Assembly (NCBI GenBank): GCA_946407715.1
Contig: CAMJPH010000111.1
Coordinates: 1 to 5,062 of the forward strand
DNA from: an uncultured Bacteroidales bacterium
Lineage (GTDB): Bacteria > Bacteroidota > Bacteroidia > Bacteroidales > WCHB1-69
Direction of reading: 5' to 3'
Length of the DNA stretch: 5,062 nucleotides
A model generated the notes under the pieces. The model ran no database searches, was not told where the DNA came from, and saw nothing but the letters and a program-made list of their open reading frames with translations. Position numbers and translations under genes: made by a program. Below, piece after piece: positions 1 through 4,918 of this stretch; the first letter of the stretch is position 1, and the number at the start of each line of letters is the position of its first letter.

Positions 1-37
1 CAGACCTCAAACATTGATAGATATGTACGAAACCCCT

Positions 38-65
38 GTAGAGACGCGCCATGGCACGTCTCTAC
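38..65. repeat. REP-like palindrome (GTAGAGACG arms)
   Basis: GTAGAGACG (38-46) and CGTCTCTAC (57-65) form a perfect 9-bp inverted repeat. The ten bases between them (CGCCATGGCA) can add GCC/GGC pairing after one C-A mismatch. Extragenic palindromes of this GTAGAGACG type recur in Bacteroidetes genomes as I remember them. Only the right arm plus the adjoining ACAACCCCC is repeated downstream at about 991-1002, so the unit appears to travel together with the neighbouring hairpin. Confidence 0.75.
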
Positions 66-75
66 AACCCCCAAG

Positions 76-112
76 CCGGACGTTGACCCATTGCGGTCGG
101 TGTCCGGTTTTT
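76..112 (+). terminator. Rho-independent terminator, intact copy
   Basis: The arm CCGGACGTTGACC (76-88) pairs along all 13 positions with GGTCGGTGTCCGG (95-107), with three G-T wobbles. The loop is CATTGC and the stem is followed directly by TTTTT (108-112). It would end transcription entering from the left and so insulate the promoter that overlaps its right arm and T-tract. A degraded copy lies at 1006-1041, and a right-arm-only copy lies near 1342-1354. Confidence 0.8.
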
Positions 113-137
113 CATATCGGATTATTTTGTAATTTTG
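104..137 (+). promoter_or_regulatory. Bacteroidetes-type promoter for the kinase-like gene
   Basis: TAATTTTG (130-137) matches the Bacteroidetes -7 consensus TAnnTTTG exactly. A T-rich stretch (108-112) lies about 17 bases upstream, near the expected -33 position but without a clear TTTG. The start would fall near 144, leaving a leader of about 20 bases before the ATG at 166. The 28 bases at 104-131 recur identically at 1346-1373, and 115-165 recurs at 4667-4717, so this is a reused promoter cassette. Confidence 0.7.
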
Positions 138-165
138 CGGGATTGAAAAAAAGGACAACTGAATT

Positions 166-981
166 ATGAATAATAAGGACTTTTGGGATTCGGTAAACGC
201 CATCATAGTGGAGGGCTTCACTCCCGAAGGTCTTCAGAAATTGGATGAATATGCGGAACAATTTGTCACAGGAAGGCTTGTATATCAACGATTTTCACCG
301 GCGGAACAGCATGGCTGCGCAGCGGGAGGTCCTGCGCATGTTGTTGCAACCTTGCTCGCGGGAGCAAATGTTGCAGCAAATCGCCTCGTTTCAGAACCAT
401 TCAGCTTCAAAGAAGAGTGCGAACGAGGAAAGGCGCAGGAAATCATAATTGAAACGTGGGCAAAAAAAGTAAATTGCTGGTTTGACAAAGTGGATGTGAA
501 TATTCCAAAAGTGCTTGGGAAACAAATTGCCCAAGGTGGCGAAGCAAGAGTGTTCCAACACGGCTATAACCTTATGAAATCCATTGGGTTAGACTATTAT
601 ATCCAACCTGTTCTTGCGCTTGACCGTATAAGCCTTCACAATGCTCTTTTCCCCGAAACCGAATTGCATGTGCTCGGTTTCGGACGACTTGAAGACGAAT
701 CATTCCAAGTAATTGCGGAACAGCCGTATATTAAGGGAATGCAAATGTCTGACGACGAGATTGCCATCTTCGCCCAAAACATGGGACTCAAGCAGATAAA
801 TCCCAAAAACTGGACATACGCCACTCCGGAAATATACCTCAGCGACCTCCATGACGAGAATGTGATCCGTTCCGAAGGGGGAAACATCTTCGTGGTGGAC
901 TGCGACATTCGCATCAACACACCTGAACTGCGTTGCGGGGGCGTGAGGGAACTGACGACGGAGGTGCGGTTCCGAGAATAA
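166..981 (+). CDS. Polyvalent-protein-type Ser/Thr/Tyr kinase-fold protein
   Basis: This 271-residue, probably cytoplasmic protein has two parts. Residues 1-100 are an alpha-helical N-terminal module of unknown role, with the conserved-looking stretch EQFVTGRLVYQRFSPAEQHG at 31-50. Residues 120-255 look like a compact protein-kinase fold. They contain a glycine loop GGEARVF (124-130), a candidate ATP lysine K138 in NLMKS, a hinge-like stretch near 183-190, a catalytic-loop-like SDLHDENV (226-233, with D227 and N232) and a metal-site-like VVDCDIRI (243-250, with D245 and D247). This pattern fits the kinase domain described in phage and mobile-element polyvalent proteins, but here it stands alone. 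Substrate and biological role are unknown. The ATG at 166 is supported by the promoter 28 bases upstream and by conservation of the start in the paralogue at 4718. The gene is separately promoted and followed by a decayed terminator. The C-terminus is short beyond the kinase core, so it could be a minimal kinase or a pseudokinase. Confidence 0.75.
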   Translation: MNNKDFWDSVNAIIVEGFTPEGLQKLDEYAEQFVTGRLVYQRFSPAEQHGCAAGGPAHVVATLLAGANVAANRLVSEPFSFKEECERGKAQEIIIETWAKKVNCWFDKVDVNIPKVLGKQIAQGGEARVFQHGYNLMKSIGLDYYIQPVLALDRISLHNALFPETELHVLGFGRLEDESFQVIAEQPYIKGMQMSDDEIAIFAQNMGLKQINPKNWTYATPEIYLSDLHDENVIRSEGGNIFVVDCDIRINTPELRCGGVRELTTEVRFRE

Positions 982-1005
982 TTATTCATCTCTACAACCC
1001 CCAAA

Positions 1006-1041
1006 CCAGACGCTGACCTATTGCGGTCGCGCCCGGTTTTT
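1006..1041 (+). terminator. Decayed terminator copy after the kinase-like gene
   Basis: This stretch aligns base for base with the intact terminator at 76-112. The arms CCAGACGCTGACC (1006-1018) and GGTCGCGCCCGG (1025-1036) now pair with two A-C mismatches and one bulged C. The loop is TATTGC and the tail TTTTT (1037-1041) is kept. It sits 25 bases after the kinase stop codon, so it probably still gives some termination. The preceding TCTCTACAACCCCC (990-1002) is the right-hand remnant of the palindrome unit. Confidence 0.6.
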
Positions 1042-1341
1042 CGTGTATAGATTTGTATTATTTTTTTTATTGTGTCACAAACACCCGCCAGCTGCATAGG
1101 AGACCTTCTCAGCAGCGTTTTTTACAACATTTTCTGTCTCATTCACCCATTGGGCGAAAATTTGATATGGCAGTTGGCTTTATTCCAAAACATATATTCC
1201 AAAATCTCATAATTTATTACTGCCAAATATTCCAAATCCTCACTTTTTTACTCTTCAGTTGTACCAGTTCTAAATAGTAGACTATGGTATGTACCGTGGC
1301 AAAAATGACGGGGAATGAAACAAGGTTCAAACATCGCGCCC

Positions 1342-1379
1342 GCGCCCGGTTTTTCATATCGGATTATTTTGTAGTTTCG
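1342..1379 (+). promoter_or_regulatory. Partial terminator-promoter cassette before the membrane protein gene
   Basis: Bases 1346-1373 are identical to 104-131 upstream of the kinase-like gene. Here the cassette begins inside the terminator's right arm (CGCGCCCGG, like the decayed copy at 1029-1036) and has no left arm, so no hairpin forms. The -7 region reads TAGTTTCG (1372-1379), one base off TAnnTTTG. It may therefore be a weakened promoter, about 34 bases ahead of the ATG at 1413. Confidence 0.5.
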
Positions 1380-1412
1380 CGGCGGAAAAATTATGTTGAT
1401 AGAATAACCCCG

Positions 1413-1922
1413 ATGAAGAAATACCTGGTTCTTATCGCTCTTTTGTTAACAATCCTTTGGCTATACATCGGCGGGTTCCCGAAGTTGGCACATCGCACGA
1501 CCGTGATGTGTTTCCCTGTGGTGCAGGCAGATGAAACCGTAATCAACCCTTTGAAAGACGTTGATATGAACGATGCCAAAGCGTTTTTGATCCTCTCCCT
1601 CGAAGATTGGAGTGAACTTCCGGAAGGAATGCCCGCGCGTCGTGTGCTCGTCTGCAAGGATGCGGAGGTGCTGCAACAACTAAAGGACGTTTTCTCGTTT
1701 GAGATCAGCGGCGGGGATATGTGCACTGCGGAAAGCGAACTTTGGGTGTACAGCCACGACACATTGAAGCTGATGACCAACATCGTCATTGAACAGAACC
1801 GTATCGGCATCCAGAACGAGCTGACGGGCTGGGCTGAGGCTGTAAACCAAGAACAGCTGTGTCGCCTTTTCTCACAGTTCAAACCTTATCGTTGGCCGAG
1901 GTTGGACTTAAGGCCGAATTGA
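1413..1922 (+). CDS. Small membrane-anchored or exported protein, function unknown
   Basis: This 169-residue protein starts MKKYLVLIALLLTILWLYIG. A two-lysine positive start followed by about 15 hydrophobic residues (4-19) is an uncleaved signal anchor or signal peptide. No clear lipobox is present. The rest is soluble, moderately acidic and mixed alpha/beta in appearance. It has cysteines at 33, 81, 104 and 150 and a beta-rich stretch at 107-135 (LWVYSHDTLKLMTNIVIEQN). It would sit in the periplasm, tethered to the inner membrane. The frame stays open upstream to 1284, but that part translates the repeated promoter cassette, so the start at 1413 is preferred. I recognise no family. It stands alone between a partial promoter cassette and a weak terminator. 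Confidence 0.7.
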   Translation: MKKYLVLIALLLTILWLYIGGFPKLAHRTTVMCFPVVQADETVINPLKDVDMNDAKAFLILSLEDWSELPEGMPARRVLVCKDAEVLQQLKDVFSFEISGGDMCTAESELWVYSHDTLKLMTNIVIEQNRIGIQNELTGWAEAVNQEQLCRLFSQFKPYRWPRLDLRPN

Positions 1923-1958
1923 TTTGTTCATCGTTTCATGATATTACAGGGACGCACT

Positions 1959-1986
1959 GGCAGAAATTGCCTGATACGCTTTTTTT
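1959..1986 (+). terminator. Possible weak terminator after the membrane protein gene
   Basis: GGCA (1959-1962) and TGCC (1968-1971) form a four-pair stem, followed eight bases later by seven Ts (1980-1986). The stem is short and the T-run is set back, so termination here is only plausible. The location, 36 bases after the stop codon, is right for it. Confidence 0.3.
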
Positions 1987-2001
1987 ATATTTCATTCACA
2001 A

Positions 2002-2037
2002 TTTGCAATGAATATATAAACAAAAATTATATATTTG
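2002..2037 (+). promoter_or_regulatory. Promoter for the four-helix-bundle gene
   Basis: TATATTTG (2030-2037) matches TAnnTTTG exactly. TTTG (2002-2005) is a candidate -33 element, but the 24-base gap is a little long for the usual spacing. The predicted leader is about 63 bases. The sequence is unrelated to the cassette upstream of the kinase-like gene, so this gene appears to be controlled separately. Confidence 0.6.
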
Positions 2038-2107
2038 CCATGTTATAACAGATGGCAGATTATCCGTCTATTTAACTGAATACAAATTATTTATAAAACA
2101 AGAAACT

Positions 2108-2665
2108 ATGACAACAGAAACAGGATTTATCCCGTCTCACGGCAACTACACTGAGTTGCTCTCTTACAAGAAATCGCTTATCGTCTATTCCGGCACGGTG
2201 CTTTTCTGCGAACGCTTCCTAAACAAGCGCGACCGCACCGTTGACCAGATGGTGCAGGCGGCACGTTCCGGCAAACAGAACATCATCGAAGGCTCAATGG
2301 CTTCAGCCACGTCAAAAGAAACCGAAATCAAACTGACCAACGTGGCAAGGGCAAGTCAAGAGGAGCTGTTGGAAGATTACAAGGACTACATCCGCAACAA
2401 CCGGGGTGTCATTTGGGAAAAAGACAGCAAAGAGGCCTTGTTCGTCAGGCGGTTGGCTTACCGGAAGGACGAGTCGTTCGAAACCTACCGCGAGTTCTTG
2501 GAAACGCGGGACGGCATCGTCTGCGCCAACATTATGATTTGTCTCGTGAACCAGTGCAACTTCCTCTTGGACAGGCAAATCAGGAGGTTGGAGCGGGATT
2601 TCGTCAAGTTTGGTGGGTTGCGTGAGAGGATGAGTCAAGCAAGGAGGAATTATCGGAAATATTAG
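2108..2665 (+). CDS. Four helix bundle protein (23S rRNA IVS-protein-like family)
   Basis: This 185-residue soluble protein is almost entirely helical. Likely helices lie at 17-38, 42-66, 72-96 and 137-165. The signature RTVDQMVQAARSGKQNIIEG (43-62) and the following TSKETEIKLTNVARAS (68-83) fit the four-helix-bundle group related to 23S rRNA intervening-sequence proteins. That group also contains Avd, the accessory protein of diversity-generating retroelements. No reverse transcriptase or variable repeat is visible here, so a retroelement role is not supported. The family is usually thought to bind nucleic acid, and the basic tail (residues 171-184) fits that. The ATG at 2108 sits about 70 bases after a good TAnnTTTG site, and no nearer start suits the family. 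The gene is directly followed by a GTCTTAT-type palindromic repeat, which may be functionally linked to it. Confidence 0.82.
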   Translation: MTTETGFIPSHGNYTELLSYKKSLIVYSGTVLFCERFLNKRDRTVDQMVQAARSGKQNIIEGSMASATSKETEIKLTNVARASQEELLEDYKDYIRNNRGVIWEKDSKEALFVRRLAYRKDESFETYREFLETRDGIVCANIMICLVNQCNFLLDRQIRRLERDFVKFGGLRERMSQARRNYRKY

Positions 2666-2682
2666 AGGTAAGAGAAGGGTGG

Positions 2683-2724
2683 CCTATAGGTCTTATGGGT
2701 CTTATGTCTTATAGGACCTATAGG
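2683..2724. repeat. GTCTTAT tandem units inside a 14-bp inverted repeat
   Basis: CCTATAGGTCTTAT (2683-2696) pairs with ATAGGACCTATAGG (2711-2724), 14 pairs with one wobble. Each arm includes the palindrome CCTATAGG. The same stretch can also be read as tandem units: GGTCTTATG at 2689 and again at 2698, then TCTTATAGG at 2707. It starts 18 bases after the four-helix-bundle stop codon. It lacks a terminal T-run, so it is not a classic terminator. Confidence 0.75.
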
Positions 2725-2744
2725 ACAACTCCCGAAGGCATTAG

Positions 2745-2757
2745 TGTCCCGTTAAAA
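2745..2757 (+). repeat. Left copy of a 13-bp inverted repeat
   Basis: TGTCCCGTTAAAA here is the exact reverse complement of TTTTAACGGGACA at 4648-4660. With the IS and one target copy removed, the two copies would bound a segment of about 394 bp. That is a possible non-autonomous element, but no clear target duplication is seen. Confidence 0.4.
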
Positions 2758-2917
2758 TCTGATAATATACGGATTGAAGTTTCGTATGTTAATAAAAACA
2801 AGAAGAAAAAACAAAAATGTGAAGAAAGTTCTGGCCACAGCGGACAGCTGCGGCCGAAGGACAATTCCCCTTAGGAATTCTGATATCCATATTACTACCC
2901 CGGCCTTCGGGCACCCC

Positions 2918-2927
2918 TTCTAAAATA
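2918..2927. repeat. Target site duplication, left copy
   Basis: TTCTAAAATA directly abuts the left IS end and is repeated exactly at 4440-4449. Ten bases fits the 9-12 bp range known for IS4-family elements. Confidence 0.88.
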
Positions 2928-2948
2928 CTACTCTTTATACACATTTTT
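2928..2948 (+). repeat. IS left terminal inverted repeat
   Basis: This is the exact reverse complement of 4419-4439. Its core TATACACA is the most conserved part of Tn5-type ends. Confidence 0.9.
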
Positions 2949-2993
2949 CTCTTAATAACATTTCTCCAATCCTCTATATAACTCAGAGAGGTT

Positions 2994-4439
2994 TTGTATC
3001 TTTGCCCGTGTTTTGAAATATTTCAAGGAATCGGGAACGATGTCCGAATCGGGAAGCGTCTAGGATGGCTTTCCGACAAGATGGTGGCCAAGGGAACCAG
3101 CATCATCAACAGCTGCTGCGAGAACAACACCGAGCGTATGGCAGCGTACCGTTTAATCAACAACAAGAAGCTCACGATGGAAGAAATGGTCGAGTATTTG
3201 GCAAAAGGCTGTTCGAAGGGGTGTTCCGACCTCTCACACGTGCTGTGCATACAGGACACGACAGAGGTCGTGTTCCGCCATTCAGGCCGCCTGTCTGTTA
3301 AGGACAGGGATTTCGGCTACGGCACGAGCGAGCTCGACCAGTACAGCATCTTCGCCCACCCGTGCATGGTGGTGGATGCCGACAGCAGGATGCCCGTCGG
3401 TTTCAGCCACATAAAGGTGTGGAGCCGCGACCGTACACAGGGCAGAAAGAAGGCAACGCAGCGCAGCTTGTTGAAACTGGAGCAGAAGGAGTCCTTCCGC
3501 TGGGCCGAGGCCGCCTCGGAGAGCGCCGCCGCGCTTCCCAAGAAGGTGCGAAAGACGATGGTGGGCGACAGGGAGAGCGATATCTATTCGGTCATGTGCA
3601 AGGACCTCGCCGCAGGCTGCGACTTCCTGATCCGCTCCATCCACGACCGTCCCGTGGACTGCGACGTGGAGGATGGAAGACTGGGGATGAAGGAATACAT
3701 GGAAAGCCTTCCTGTATCCTACACCTACGACCTGTACCTGCGCGGTCACAAGGGCAGGAGCTCTCGCACAGCGAGAATGACGCTCCGTTACGCCAAAGTC
3801 ACCATACACAAGAGACGCAAGTGTTTGGACGACGTGCCGGAGGAACTGACCTGCTACTGTGTCTATGCAATAGAAGACCCTTCGAGTGTCCCTGCCAGTG
3901 AGGCGCCGATAGAGTGGCGGTTGCTGACGTCGCACGTGGTGGACACGGTGGAACATGCCGTGCAGTGCGTGGAATGGTACAAGTGCCGCTGGTTCGTCGA
4001 AGAGTTGTTCAGGGTCAGTAAGTCTGAAGGCTTCCGCATCGAGTCGGTACAGTTGGAGAGCGGCTCGGCCGTGAAGAAACTGATAGTGCTGACCATGTAC
4101 GCGGCATTGCGGTGCGTGACACTGAAGCGGGCCTACGACGAGCAGGACGAACGTGTTCCGACAAGTCGACTGTTTGACGAGACGGAACGGGAACTGCTGG
4201 AGGTGGAGATGGAACGTATTCACCGCCATTCGCCCAAGGCACTGGATGGGCGAAACCCTTTCCGCGAACATTCGCTGGCGTGGGCTGCATGGATTATCGC
4301 ACGACTTGGGGGGTGGAGCGGTTATGTCAAAGCGCATGGAAAACCTGGCTACATTACCATGAAGATTGGCCTTGACAGGTTTAACCAACACCTTGAAATC
4401 ATAGCTTTCGCAAGGTCCAAAAATGTGTATAAAGAGTAG
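2994..4439 (+). CDS. IS4-family (Tn5-like) DDE transposase, start uncertain
   Basis: This enzyme cuts the IS ends and joins them to target DNA. Numbering from 2994 (481 residues), a Tn5-type N-terminal DNA-binding region covers about 11-80 (GIGNDVRIGKRL at 12-23, AAYRLINNKK at 50-59). The catalytic core has D88 in CIQDTT, D192 in VGDRESD and E336. E336 lies in a complete YREK signature (Y329, R332, E336, K343) with the expected 2-3-6 spacing. All catalytic residues are present, so the protein looks functional. The start is the weak point. The frame is open from 2982, but the only canonical starts are TTG 2994, inside the -7 element, and ATG 3081, which would remove the first 29 residues of the DNA-binding region. 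ATA at 3018, just before FQGIGNDV, could be a mutated ATG. Synthesis may therefore be low or give a shortened product. The stop codon lies in the right inverted repeat. Confidence 0.88.
   Translation: MYLCPCFEIFQGIGNDVRIGKRLGWLSDKMVAKGTSIINSCCENNTERMAAYRLINNKKLTMEEMVEYLAKGCSKGCSDLSHVLCIQDTTEVVFRHSGRLSVKDRDFGYGTSELDQYSIFAHPCMVVDADSRMPVGFSHIKVWSRDRTQGRKKATQRSLLKLEQKESFRWAEAASESAAALPKKVRKTMVGDRESDIYSVMCKDLAAGCDFLIRSIHDRPVDCDVEDGRLGMKEYMESLPVSYTYDLYLRGHKGRSSRTARMTLRYAKVTIHKRRKCLDDVPEELTCYCVYAIEDPSSVPASEAPIEWRLLTSHVVDTVEHAVQCVEWYKCRWFVEELFRVSKSEGFRIESVQLESGSAVKKLIVLTMYAALRCVTLKRAYDEQDERVPTSRLFDETERELLEVEMERIHRHSPKALDGRNPFREHSLAWAAWIIARLGGWSGYVKAHGKPGYITMKIGLDRFNQHLEIIAFARSKNVYKE
2997..3004 (+). 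promoter_or_regulatory. Transposase promoter -7 element
   Basis: TATCTTTG matches TAnnTTTG exactly and lies about 50 bases inside the left IS end. Transcription should start near 3011. That places the in-frame TTG at 2994 outside the transcript and affects the choice of transposase start. Confidence 0.65.
4419..4439 (-). repeat. IS right terminal inverted repeat
   Basis: This is the perfect reverse complement of the left end at 2928-2948. It encodes the last transposase residues (NVYKE) and the stop codon. Confidence 0.9.
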
Positions 4440-4449
4440 TTCTAAAATA
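4440..4449. repeat. Target site duplication, right copy
   Basis: TTCTAAAATA is identical to 2918-2927. Joining the flanks with one copy restores the hairpin CCCCTTCTA-AAA-TAGAAGGGG. Confidence 0.88.
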
Positions 4450-4472
4450 GAAGGGGAATTTGCCCGCGCTGG

Positions 4473-4486
4473 CACGGCGTGCCGTG
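4473..4486. repeat. Short GC-rich palindrome
   Basis: CACGGC and GCCGTG flank a GT dinucleotide, and the overlapping GGCAC-GGC-GTGCC is an alternative pairing. There is no T-run after it, so it is more likely an extragenic palindrome than a terminator. Confidence 0.5.
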
Positions 4487-4647
4487 ACTGGAATTAGTAT
4501 GCGAACGAGAGTATCAGCATCGCCTTAAAAAGAGAGCATTTTTTAGACAATCTCTTGTGGTTCAGAATATTAAACAATTCAAATCCGTTGACTCTGATTT
4601 TTGCTATAAAATATTGTAAGTCAATTAGTTTTTTATGTAATCCTTGT

Positions 4648-4660
4648 TTTTAACGGGACA
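4648..4660 (-). repeat. Right copy of a 13-bp inverted repeat
   Basis: TTTTAACGGGACA is the exact reverse complement of 2745-2757. It stops six bases before the start of the duplicated kinase promoter segment, which makes it a candidate junction. Confidence 0.4.
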
Positions 4661-4666
4661 GCAGTG

Positions 4667-4689
4667 TATCGGATTATTTTGTAATTTTA
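4667..4689 (+). promoter_or_regulatory. Promoter copy for the truncated kinase paralogue
   Basis: The -7 region TAATTTTA (4682-4689) has lost the final G of TAnnTTTG that is present in the first copy. The terminator hairpin found upstream of the first copy is absent here. The promoter may be weakened. Confidence 0.5.
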
Positions 4690-4918
4690 CGGGATTGAAA
4701 AAAAGGACAACTGAATTATGAACAACAAGGACTTTTGGGAATCGGTAAATGCCGTCATAGTGGAAGGCTTCACTCCCGAAGGTCTTCAGAAATTGGATGA
4801 ATATGCGGAACAATTTGTCACAGGAAGGCTTGTATATCAACGATTTTCACCGGCGGAACAGCATGGCTGCGCAGCGGGAGGTCCTGCACATGTTGTTGCA
4901 TCCCTGCTCGCGGGAGCA
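4667..4918 (+). repeat. Second copy of the kinase promoter and N-terminal module
   Basis: This segment aligns without gaps to 115-366, with 10 differences in 252 bases. One difference changes the -7 site from TAATTTTG to TAATTTTA. Nine lie in the coding part: six are silent and three change residues (D8E, I13V, T62S). The middle 122 bases (214-335 against 4766-4887) are identical. After 366/4918 the two copies rapidly stop aligning at the DNA level. Confidence 0.9.

Larger units (their letters stand above)
982..1412. other. Intergenic region without a convincing gene
   Basis: The left part (991-1041) is a decayed copy of the palindrome and terminator unit seen at 61-112. The middle is AT-rich and carries ATTCCAAA three times (1182, 1196, 1229) with uneven spacing. 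The right part (1342-1379) is a partial promoter cassette. A 74-codon open frame at 1053-1277 has low-complexity, aromatic-rich content and no promoter or family resemblance, so I do not call it. Confidence 0.6.
2666..2917. other. Intergenic region with stacked palindromes left of the IS
   Basis: No gene is supported here. After the GTCTTAT repeat come an A-rich stretch (about 2786-2820), a hairpin GGCCACAGC/GCTGCGGCC (2833-2841 and 2847-2855, one mismatch), a short inverted repeat AATTCC/GGAATT (2863-2879) and the left arm of the hairpin that the IS interrupted (2908-2927). AATTCCCCTT (2863-2872) is also the exact reverse complement of AAGGGGAATT (4451-4460) on the other side of the IS. Confidence 0.55.
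2928..4439 (+). mobile_element. IS4-family, IS50/Tn5-like insertion sequence, 1512 bp
   Basis: The ends are perfect 21-bp inverted repeats (2928-2948 and 4419-4439) that begin CTACTCTTTATACACA and finish with five Ts. They resemble the Tn5/IS50 ends, which share the CTCTTATACACA core. A 10-bp direct repeat flanks the element exactly. One transposase gene fills it, with its stop codon inside the right inverted repeat. The interior is clearly more GC-rich than the flanks, as expected for an acquired element. The clean duplication and intact catalytic motifs suggest a recent insertion. Confidence 0.9.
4450..4666. other. Intergenic region right of the IS
   Basis: No gene is supported here. The first bases complete the interrupted hairpin (TAGAAGGGG, then AATT, then TGCCCG at 4461-4466). 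A compact palindrome CACGGC-GT-GCCGTG lies at 4473-4486. The rest is AT-rich and ends with the right copy of the 13-bp inverted repeat (4648-4660), six bases before the repeated kinase promoter begins. Confidence 0.55.

Noticed and set aside
38..112. Possible CRISPR array from the palindrome and hairpin repeats
   Set aside because: Copies are few, unevenly spaced and degraded, with no spacers of uniform length and no cas genes.
636..1097. 153-codon minus-strand frame
   Set aside because: It overlaps the kinase motifs on the plus strand and has a serine- and arginine-rich composition typical of an antisense shadow.
1182..1236. Three ATTCCAAA repeats
   Set aside because: Spacing is irregular (14 and 33 bases) in AT-rich sequence, with no gene start in the usual relation, so chance is likely.
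1053..1277. 74-codon plus-strand frame
   Set aside because: It begins in an AT-rich tract right after the decayed terminator, has low-complexity content and shows no family resemblance.
1284..1412. 43-codon upstream extension of the membrane protein frame
   Set aside because: It translates the repeated promoter cassette and would place the signal anchor internally. ATG 1413 gives a typical exported start.
1391..1882. 163-codon minus-strand frame opposite the membrane protein gene
   Set aside because: The plus strand has a clear signal-anchor start and normal composition. The minus frame is serine-rich and lacks a promoter.
2108..2724. Possible diversity-generating retroelement around the Avd-like protein
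   Set aside because: No reverse transcriptase, template repeat or variable repeat with adenine-specific changes is visible in the window.
3282..4475. 397-codon open frame on the minus strand
   Set aside because: It is antisense to the transposase, whose DDE and YREK motifs are unmistakable. The minus-strand product is rich in H, R, P and V as expected of a GC-rich shadow frame.
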